Translations under genes and position numbers: made by a program | Notes under the pieces: model-generated | The model's database searches: none | The model's input: the letters and a program-made list of their open reading frames with translations, nothing else | Told to the model about the DNA's origin: nothing | Shown here: positions 55,980 through 64,000 of the stretch, one piece after another | Numbering within the stretch: the stretch's first letter is position 1 | Layout of the letters: every line of letters starts with the position of its first letter | Assembly (NCBI GenBank): GCA_028386065.3 | Contig: JAKUCV010001643.1 | Location: forward strand, 105,555-169,554 | Length of the DNA stretch: 64,000 nucleotides | Direction of reading: 5' to 3' | DNA from: Turnera subulata | Taxonomy: Eukaryota; Streptophyta; Magnoliopsida; Malpighiales; Passifloraceae

Positions 55980-57844
55980 AAAATGACTTTTCAGGTTATT
56001 CGTGCTATTGTCTTGATGTGGTTCACAAAGCACAAAAACAATCTTCTTCGCAGAAAGACCCTATGGATCCCATTTTGGCATGCACAGCTAGTAGTAGAAC
56101 CGCAAAGAATCAAAATGTTGCAGAAGTTGCTTGTGCCCTCCAATTGGAAGTCTTATCTCCTATCACTAAAGGCAAAAGAAAGAATTTTTAGGCTTCAAAA
56201 TCTATGCAAAATCTGCAGCCTCTCCTTGATCTACACTAGGATGGTGAGTGTGGGGTCTAGCTACAAGATGTAAAAGAAGCGTTGTGTGGGAGGCAACCCA
56301 TATTTCCTTTTTGTATGTTCTACATGCAAATTGAAGGCAATATCAGCAGTTTCATGTTGGAGTTTGCAGTACACATCCAGACTGTGTAGGCACAAACAGG
56401 TTTTCGTATCTTATTTTTATGCATTCATTTTGTAGGTTCTTGGTCAGTGAGGGCACTGTCCAAAATAAGTTGGGGGTGCATGTTCATCCTCATTTACTCA
56501 TTTTCCTTTTTGCATGCTTTTTTTATTTTTTTATTTTCTTTTATTGCAAATAATTCAGGCCCTAACTTTAGTTTTTCGGTTTTTACTTTCTCACTTCTTG
56601 AATTTTGCTGACAATTGGAATATTGATGTATCAGGATATACCACTTTTACTTCAAAATTTAAATGTTCCAACTTGATATATTCCTCTTTCTTTGCCTTAA
56701 TCATGTTGGGACCAAATTTAATAAGGCATAGCCATAGGTTTAGTTCTGTGTACAACACCTCTGATTTTCTAACTCTTTGACGCTATCTCTTAATCTTAGA
56801 ACAGAATCACTGGACCTATCGAGGCGAAATTTGGCATAGGATACTTGATGAACGGACATGATAAAGGTATTTTATTCTTCCACCAAATTCTTTTTCTGTA
56901 AACACATCCTAACCTTTTTTTATTCTTCCATTGTCACCACCTTTTGGGCTTTTTCACGATTGCCAATATTTCTTTCATACCCGCACAACTACCTTATGCT
57001 CATTGAGTCCATTGCTATCGTTTGTTTTTCTTTTTAAACTAACCCTTTTTTTTATCACTTGAGGAAATTCACCTTCTTTTTCAGTCATGTTTTGAAGGAA
57101 TTCTGGCGATAGGCTCACAACATGCTTACCACAATGCGCTTGTACGATTATCTGTCGACTGTGCTCTAGGATGGAATAAGAAGATGGAGGAAGTAGGGAA
57201 ATGTTTGCTAAAAAAAAAAAGAACAAAAGAAGAGAAAACTGACAACCACCCATAAAAGGTGTTTTCGAAAAAGAAAAAAAAAAGCAAAATCATGCTAACA
57301 CTTCAGCACAACCTCCCTATGCCTCCAAACCTAGTGAGTACAACCTCCTTATGCAGTTTGAGCCAATCCTGGAAGGAAGAAAATCTATTTTTTTTTACTG
57401 ACATGATGAATTTTCTTAAGTGACATTTTTGTATATCCTTTTATTCCCTTTTTCTTTTTAGCCCTAACTTAGCCCCATTACAACCATGCGCAAGCCCTTT
57501 TGATCCAATTTGAAAGTGTCTTATTTATTAGTGGAGATTGGAAAAGTGATTCTGCTTATGAGATTTGATTTTTCTTTTAGGCGTCAAAATCTAAAAAGTA
57601 TCAGGTGTTAGTAGGCAGAATTTGATCTATCTGGTTATGCTTTGTTTTATTTGGGACTAACATATTTTTGGTATTTGAATTGAGGAAAAGTTTGGGTTGG
57701 CACCCCTTTTTACAAACTTATGCGGCGATTCTGTGCATTACTATTTTCGTTTTCAGCTAAATTGAGAAGTGTGGTTTTTCACCCTTGTCCTTAATTTTCG
57801 ATGATTTTGCTTAGGGACAAGCAAAAATTCAAGTTTGGGGGTGT
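55980..57844 (+). other. Noncoding 3' region of element H
   Basis: AT-rich, with T-runs and short A-runs and no protein domain on either strand. It ends in AAGTTTGGGGGTGT, the polypurine tract before LTR2. In complete Athila elements this interval would follow pol and often an env-like frame; I see neither. Confidence 0.7.
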
Positions 57845-59289
57845 TGATGTGTATGATTAATACACACACTTTTTGGGCCTTTAATATGTTTTGTTTTGGG
57901 CTTGGTTTTATTATTTTATTTTAAATTATTTAGTTTTTCATTTATTTTAATAAAGATAATCCTTTCTCCTAGTTTTGTTATCTTCAAGTATAATTTGATA
58001 GATGGAGATAGATTCTGGAGAAAAGGATAGCTTCTGGAAGATATGGATAAGCTGCTCAATTATCCTGGATGGAAATGGAGATAAATATAGAGAATTATCC
58101 TTATGTGCACGACCTGCTTGTGCGGAATGATTTCAGCTATGCAGAGATTCAAACTCCCATTATCCAGGATTTATCTTTCAAGATAATTGGAGGATATTTA
58201 TTGAATTTGAACTAGGATTATTTTATTGGCATTTATCTATGTAATTTAAATCCAAATAGATTATATTTGAATTTAGATAGACTAGATCCTAGATTTGAAT
58301 TGAAATGAGAGATATCCTACCACCCTTTCCTAGAGCATATAAATAGCAAGGCATTCTGGGAAGCAAGGTCACACACGACACACTCTCTCGTTCTCTCATT
58401 CTTCTATTCTCTCTCAAATTCAAGAGGAGTTCTTCATCAGTTTTTCAAGGAAGAGGAAGGAAATTCAGCTTAGGAGCTTAGTTCAAGTTTGTCTTCAAGT
58501 TTGATTCTTGTAACTACTTGTTCAATGCCTGCAATGAAATTCATGAGTATTTTCTTCTCTCTTGCTATGTTGAGCTAAATCTTTAAAATCTAGGAATTAG
58601 GGAAGGTAGCTTGTCTATTCTATGAGGCATATGTTTTAATAAATTGCTTCTAATTCCTGAATATTCTATTGTTCATTGATTCAATCCTAGGGCACTTAAC
58701 TATGCTATTTAACTGGCCATTAGATAGTATAAATTCTAGGTAGAAGATTGTTAAGTGACAGCGTCAATTGACTACTGGAATTGCATAGGTTGAACACTAG
58801 AAACTTGCCTTGAGGAAGGATGACCTTCTAGTGAAGAATATTTGCTTAGGTTGACTGTGCTTTAATGCCTTAGTTATTTCTTCGCTAGTGAACACAAAGT
58901 TGAGATAGCTAAGTAGGGTTTAAGTCTCGCCACGAGAGTGGGTTATTTATTCTGCATTATTCAACTCATCTTTCAATGAACTTAGGAAATTCAGGAGCAA
59001 GGTCAATTTATAGTTGCATAGTCTGCTTATGCATGCTAGCTGCATGATCTATCTGTGCATGGTTTTAAAGTGAAGCATCAAGAATAGGCAAGTGAGCCCC
59101 CGAAGTCCTAGACATCTTTTGAATATTCAGAATCCATCTTTTATTATTTCAGTTATTTACTTTCTTACTCAAAATCCAATCTTTATTTGCTTAGACGATC
59201 ACAAGTTATTAAGCGATTAGTAATTAACCTGGTCCTAGAGGACGACCTTGATTGCTACAACTATCTGTGCACTTGCATATTAGCGTTCA
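57845..59289 (+). repeat. LTR2 of element H (1445 bp)
   Basis: Same ends as LTR1. TATA box TATAAATAG at 58338-58346. It is followed by a second internal region, so it served both as 3' LTR of the first and 5' LTR of the second unit. Confidence 0.92.
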
Positions 59290-59782
59290 AGTTTTTGGCG
59301 CCGTTGCTGGGGACCTGCGTTAATATTAATTGCCTTAGTAATTAGGTCGTTCTAGGCCTGTTACTATTTATGTTTTTCTTCTGTTTCTTTTCCACAAGGC
59401 TCTAGCAGGTGTATGATCAGGACAAGAAGTAAGGGACCACCTTTACCACTTGATCCTGAAATTGAGAAGACGTGCAAGCTTCTCCGGAAACTACACCTGG
59501 AGAAGAGAGCTGAAGAAGAAGAAATAGACTCATCAGAAGAAGATATGGGAGACAACACTGTGAGGAACAATAACCTACCTCCTCGTGATGGGGGCGATGA
59601 AATTCCACCTGGAGGAAGGGTAGATGGGCAAGTTGATCGTCCTGTCATTGCAGCAAATCAGAGGCCGCAACAGCGAGACTTTATCATCCCAAGGCCTGAG
59701 ATCTTGCAACCAAGTATTGTTCGCCCAACTATTCAAGCAAACAACATTGAACTCAAGCCTTCACTGATCGGTTTGGCGCAAG
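59290..59782 (+). pseudogene. Second, truncated Athila-like internal region (primer site and gag start)
   Basis: Primer site at 59296-59313 and gag from the ATG at 59413 (MIRTRSKGPPLPLDPEIEKT), nearly identical to 53796 onward for about 125 residues. At about 59780 it breaks and joins copia reverse transcriptase sequence in the opposite orientation. The LTR-internal-LTR-internal order points to unequal recombination between elements followed by deletion. Confidence 0.88.
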
Positions 59783-60304
59783 AAAATGATAGTGCTCCCA
59801 CTCACCTTCTTGTAAACACATGGCTCATCTTCATTTTTAATGAAACCAAACTATTTGATTACTTGATCAAAATGAAGATTGCAACTCCTAGAAGCTTGCT
59901 TTAGTCCATAAATGGATCTTTGCAATTTGCATACCTTATTAGCATTCTCTGGAATGACAAAACCTTCAGGTTGTGTCATGTACACATCCTCTAAAAGATT
60001 TCCATTAAGGAAAGCGGTTTTGACATCCATCTACCATATTTCATAATCATGGTATGTAGCTATAGCCAATAGAATTTGGATGGATTTAACCATGGCAACT
60101 GGCGAAAAAGTTTCACCATAGTCAATACCATGAACTTGTTTGAAACCTTTCAAAACCGATAGCCCTTTAAAAGTAATTAAAATACCATCCATGTTGGTCT
60201 TTTTCTTATAGATCCAATTGCACCCAATGGGTTTTACCCCTTCAGGTGGATCTACCAAGGTCCAAACTTTGTTTTCATACATGGACTCCATCTCAGAATT
60301 CATC
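59783..60304 (-). pseudogene. copia reverse transcriptase, upstream part
   Basis: The minus-strand frame from 60303 reads the start of a Ty1/copia reverse transcriptase: MNSEMESMYENKVWTLVDPP, GCNWIYKKK, GIDYGETFSPVAMVKSIQ and ATYHDYEIW, then a stop, then [30 protein letters not shown] and EDEPCVYKK. It ends just before the expected catalytic YVDD motif, which is deleted. It belongs to the same minus-strand copia as 27287-27927 and 52209-52228. Element G was inserted at 60305. Confidence 0.9.
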
Positions 60305-63300
60305 TGTAACGCCCCGAATTTTTATAATTTAATTTTTCGGAATTTTTGAAATTTTTATTCCAATTTTGCCCTTGAGGAATTTCCGGATTTTTGGACAAGG
60401 GAATAAATTATTTTACCTTGGTTATATTGGAATTAAGTCGATGGTATGATGGGTTCGGCTTTTGTTGGAGTTTAATCGGGTTTCGGGGTTGAGAATTAAA
60501 CTTTGAAGCAGTTGCCCCGAAACTACGTCGTTTTGGTAACTATTTTAAAAAAAAAACAAATGGCGCGTTGACCAGGCAGGGGTTGACCGCGCCTAAGCGG
60601 ACGACGGGTCGTCCACTAGGGCGGCCAACCCTAGCCGGCCTTTTCTTTTTTTTTTCTTCTCCTCCTTTCTTTTCTTTTTCTTTCTCCTCGCCGCCTTCTC
60701 CTACCTTCCTTCTCCTTCTTTCTTTTCTCTCTACTCTTCCCTTCCCCCTCTCACTCTCTTCTCGCTTTCTCTCTCCCTCACTCTCTCTCGTCTTCGTCTG
60801 CACACCAAACTCCAATCCCCCACGCCGTCGATTTCTTTTTCCTCAGAACGTCGTCGTCGTCGCGAATTGCAGAGGTACCGGAAGCTACTCACGTCGCTGC
60901 CGCCGCAAACACGGGTGAATGCTCCTGCCCCCTCTTTCTTCTTGTTCTCGTTTTCATTTGGGTTCTTCGTGTTGATGGGTTTTGTTGTTGCTGTGTTATC
61001 TGGGTCGGATTGGTGGCCGACGTGGGTGTGTTGCTTCGGGGTTGAATCCGGCGGGTTTATGCGCATGTGTGTTTGGGCGGTTTGATGGGAATTGATGCGT
61101 GTGGGGTTGTGTAGTCTCTGGTCGGGTTGGTGGTGGATCGTTGGTTGTTTTCGTGCGCGTGGTTGTGCTGTGTGGGTTGTTGGCCGGTGGTTGTCGTGGA
61201 CGGGTGAGTTCGTGGCTGCGAGTGTGTGTTCCGGCAGTGAGGTGCCGTGTGTGTGAGTGTGTTCTGCCGGCAGAGGAGTTGAGGTTCGGTTCCGGCAGTA
61301 AATTTCTGGGTAAGGGCCATCTTGTTCTTCTTCGTTTGTAATTCGTTTTTAAAGTTCTGTGTGGTTTGGTGTTGAGTGATGTGAATATGATGTTGTTGAC
61401 GGTTGTGGCAGGTTTTGGGTGTTTTCCGGCGAGTTCACCGGAATCCGGCGAAGGCTCGGGAATTTTTCGGCGAGGCTCGGGAATATTCCGGCGAAGGCTC
61501 GGGTCTTGATTCCGTCATTTAACGGTATATTTGATGTATGATTTGTATTCATTCATGGCATGTACTATAATTCGGAATTGGGTTATGTAATTAATTGTGT
61601 TTAGTGGAAACCGAGAGTGTGAGTAGTTTGAGGCCGGTAATTTACCGACACGGGTAGAACCTTAGGCCAGGAATCTTGGGCTCGGTTTGACCATGGACTT
61701 AAGTAACGGGCTTTGGGTCCAATCCTATAATTAATTAAATAAGGATTTGAGGAAGTGGGCTTTTGGCCCGGGAATCGAATTTGGGCTTAGATTGAGTTTT
61801 AGGCTGTAAACCCGTAAAGAACATAATGAGTGGGCCATAGGCCGTACTCTTGGACTTATTTGGGCTTAAGCCCGGTGAACCTTAGGTTCCGATACTCGGA
61901 GTTTTGGTGAGAGGACATTAAGTAGGGTTTAGACCCGTGAATTTCATAATTGGCTAACTAGGGACGGGTTTAACTCAGTTGAGCATTATAGTTACATGCA
62001 TGCACGTCTTTATTGTTTGTGTTTGTAATTTGTCGTGTGTGCCGGTATTCAGGCACGGGTAATACCTCGGGAGCTAGAGTATCTGTTTTGGGAAAGGCTC
62101 CACAGGACAATCGTCGTTGAGGTGACTTTATATGTCTTTTTATGTTTGTATGCATGAGCTCGTTGGATTGGTTTGTTTGAATTGCATGCTTGTTTGCTAA
62201 CATGCTGTAATCTGTATTGTGTGCCTAAGTGTATTTTTTTTTTTTTGCCTATGAGCTGGATGATTGGAATAGTTATGGATTATAACATGTGGTGTGATTC
62301 TGGGTGTTTGGTGTGATGTATTGTGGGGTCGAAGACCCGGTTATCTGATTGAGCTGTTTTATCACACAACCCTGTTAAATCACAATATCTTGGCACACTT
62401 AAACTCATAACTTGTGAATTAAGATAATGTACAGTAGAAGTTAGGCTACTGTGTGCTGATGACCGGTTGTTTCGAGCGGGAAGTGATACCCCTCGGGTTT
62501 GCTTGCGGAATAGCAAGTGTTATGCGGATTGCATATGGGTCTGTAATGACCGGTTCTACCTCCCTCCTTCTACCTCCCTCTTTCTACCTCCCTCTTTCTC
62601 TCTGTCTCTCTCTCTCTATAGATATGTTGGGCTTCGTGCCTGGTTGTATTTGGGCTTATGCCTGGTTGTCTCATGAGACGGGACCGAGCTCGACGCACAC
62701 AGTAAGGGCCCTGAATAATAAATTATAATAAGAAAACTTAATACCCAACAGATGGAGAATAATAAACTGTATGCTTGATTGTGTTGGCATGTTAGTACTG
62801 GTTGTTGTACGTTTGCATGCTTGTCTTGTTGCTCTTCTTTCCTTTCGGACTTGATCTGCACACTCTCATAATTAGACCTATATTGCTCACTGAGTAGGCG
62901 ACTCACATAATCGCCAACGTTGTTTTTCAGACTTTAGATAGCGTGCAGTCACTTTCCATCCTTCCAGAGTACGGACGTGGTTATCTCAGCAGGTAGCTGT
63001 GCTTGATCTCCCGGTTGGATCCATAGAGTCGGCATGCATGTTATTTTTAGTTTTATTTTTACTCCGTGTGTTTCTTCCGCTGCATTGGTTTCTATTTGAG
63101 ATGTCACTATTGATTTTGGATTATTCTGTCGTCGGATTACCGGGATTTACTATTGATGATGTATCGGCAGGATGCCGGGTTTGATTTGAGGCTTGCTAAG
63201 CCGGTTTGACTATGTTTGTTATGACATCTCTTTTTATTAAGAAATTTTGGATATTGTCGATATTGGATTTTGTGTCCCGGGTTTCAGGGGTATTTTGGTA

Positions 63301-63351
63301 ATCTCCTTTATTTAAGTATTTTATTTGTAAAATTGGGACACGGGTGTTTCA
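60305..63351 (+). repeat. 5' LTR of element G (3047 bp)
   Basis: TGTAACGCCCCG to ACACGGGTGTTTCA. It contains a pyrimidine-rich tract (60640-60800), TGGGCC/TGGGCTT words (61690-61885), a CT-rich CCTCCCTC repeat (62560-62620) and GC-rich open frames with no recognisable product. Confidence 0.9.
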
Positions 63352-63353
63352 GC

Positions 63354-63366
63354 TTGGTAGCGGAGC
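63354..63366 (+). other. Primer-binding site of element G
   Basis: TTGGTAGCGGAGC two bases after the LTR end, the same variant tRNA-Met-like site as in the CRM-like family and F. Confidence 0.75.
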
Positions 63367-63495
63367 AGGCATTAGATCCTTGATTTCAAAAAGTGTTTTA
63401 AACTGTGTTTCAAAGTGATTTCTGTGTTTAAGCCTGTTTCCGGATTTATAACTTAAAAGTGTTTTTGACTCATTTGCATTCATATAGGCATCGAT

Positions 63496-64000
63496 ATGGA
63501 TCACGAGGGACAGCACAATGCTGAGGATGACGCCGCTACTCATGTCTCCGACAATGTGTCGGTGATGCAGGTTCCCGTGGGTCAGGGGAACAATAATGCA
63601 GCAGAGAATAATGCTGCAGGTGGTGGAGGACAGAATGTTGTACCACCAGTTGTGAACCCAGCGTTCCAGCAGTATCAGGCTTTTCTGCAGTGGCAGCAGT
63701 TCCAGCAGCAGCAGCAGGGTGCCCAGCCGGTAGCACCTGCTACAGCAGGTGGTATGGAGAGTGGATACAAACATATGGATAAGTCTGCTGTGAAGGAATT
63801 CTCAGGTGAAGAGGGCAAAGTCAAGGAGTTTGATGATTGGTTTCGCCAGGTGGAGAATGTTCTGGAGAAGTTCACCTGTGCACCTGAGCAGAGGGCTCGA
63901 TTAGCTGCACATAAGTTCACAGGGTATGCATTGTCATGGTGGCAGGATCTTGTGGCCAATCTACCGAAGCCTGTGGAGATGCCTTGGGAGGATTTCAAGG
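63496..64000 (+). CDS. gag of element G, N-terminal part
   Basis: Open from the ATG at 63496 (MDHEGQHNAEDDAATH) to the window edge, at least 168 codons. Residues 1-90 are low-complexity with a Gln-rich run (QWQQFQQQQQ); residues 95-168 are the Ty3/gypsy capsid domain: KEFSGEEGKVKEFDDWFRQV, VLEKFTCAPEQRARLAAHKF, TGYALSWWQDLV. No stop or frameshift is seen, in contrast to every other gag in the window, so this may be a potentially competent element. Its start lies at the position corresponding to the gag remnant of F at 40141. Confidence 0.9.
   Translation, partial: MDHEGQHNAEDDAATHVSDNVSVMQVPVGQGNNNAAENNAAGGGGQNVVPPVVNPAFQQYQAFLQWQQFQQQQQGAQPVAPATAGGMESGYKHMDKSAVKEFSGEEGKVKEFDDWFRQVENVLEKFTCAPEQRARLAAHKFTGYALSWWQDLVANLPKPVEMPWEDFK

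Larger units (their letters stand above)
52229..59289 (+). mobile_element. Element H: Athila-like LTR retrotransposon with gag and protease only
   Basis: LTR1 52229-53672 (1444 bp), internal 53673-57844, LTR2 57845-59289 (1445 bp). Primer site TGGCGCTGTTGCTGGGGA (53679-53696) is the Athila type (tRNA-Asp as I recall), and the internal region ends TTCAAGTTTGGGGGTGT, typical of Athila. Gag and protease are recognisable; 55980-57844 is noncoding with no reverse transcriptase, integrase or env-like frame. LTR2 is followed by another primer site and gag start, so no right-hand target duplication exists. The two LTRs are very similar by eye. Confidence 0.9.
60305..64000 (+). mobile_element. Element G: Tekay-like LTR retrotransposon with gag (runs off the window)
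   Basis: 5' LTR 60305-63351, primer site, short leader, and an open gag that continues past the window edge. The LTR shares layout and many blocks with element F (TGTAACGCCCCG start; GAGCGGGAAGTGATACCCCTCGGG; ACCGGTTCTACCTCCCTC; CATGAGACGGGACCGAGCTCGACG; ACACGGGTGTTTCA end) but is clearly diverged. It sits in copia reverse transcriptase, left flank tcatc. Confidence 0.9.

Noticed and set aside
55980..57844. Env-like gene expected in an Athila-type element
   Set aside because: No frame of useful length with signal peptide and membrane segment; short hydrophobic frames (56514-56780) come from T-rich sequence.
60568..60918. Phe/Ser/Leu-rich frame that looks like a membrane protein in the G LTR
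   Set aside because: It is a translation of a CT-rich tract; the hydrophobicity is compositional.

Overview
This window is plant nuclear DNA, most likely from a eudicot with a large, repeat-rich genome. It is AT-rich and built almost entirely of LTR retrotransposons that carry plant-type Ty3/gypsy and Ty1/copia domains, TG...CA long terminal repeats, tRNA primer sites, polypurine tracts and 5-bp target-site duplications (TSDs). One host-type gene is visible: a broken plant-mobile-domain (PMD) gene on the minus strand. I see no rRNA, tRNA or CRISPR.

Layout. 1-6648: two plus-strand copies (A, partial; B) of a CRM-like gag-protease family arranged internal-LTR-internal-LTR. 6649-9276: the two halves of one Athila-type reverse transcriptase, now in opposite orientation, each touching an LTR of that family, with a Tat/Ogre-type LTR piece and LTR D between them. 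9277-11314: a Tat/Ogre-type LTR with primer site and leader. 11315-16750: a full minus-strand copy of the CRM-like family (C). 16751-18856: noncoding Tat-like sequence. 18857-25501: the PMD gene, whose last exon holds a 4.1-kb composite retroelement (18952-23068, TSD gggat).

25801 to the right edge is one nest. A minus-strand copia element (3' LTR 25801-27286, RNase H 27287-27927, a 20-bp sliver 52209-52228, reverse transcriptase 59783-60304) is split by a Tat/Ogre-like element (27928-52208). That element is split by E (34363-49369, TSD acaaa). E is split by F (36884-45650, TSD tgctg) and by a solo copia LTR (46341-47891, TSD ctttt). F is split by a 951-bp TRIM (43448-44398, TSD gaggg). An Athila-like element H (52229-59289, plus a second partial internal region) and a Tekay-like element G (60305 to beyond the window) also sit in the copia.

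Themes. No element here has an intact pol. The CRM-like copies and Athila-like H keep gag and protease only; F and the TRIM keep almost no coding sequence; the Tat-like elements show none. All must have used enzymes supplied in trans. G, with similar LTRs and an open gag, is the best local candidate for an active relative of F. LTR-LTR recombination has reshaped the left part, including an inversion whose breakpoints can be read from the cut reverse transcriptase gene.

Limits: lineage names (CRM, Tekay, Athila, Tat/Ogre) come from motifs and primer-site type recalled from plant retroelements, not from a search.
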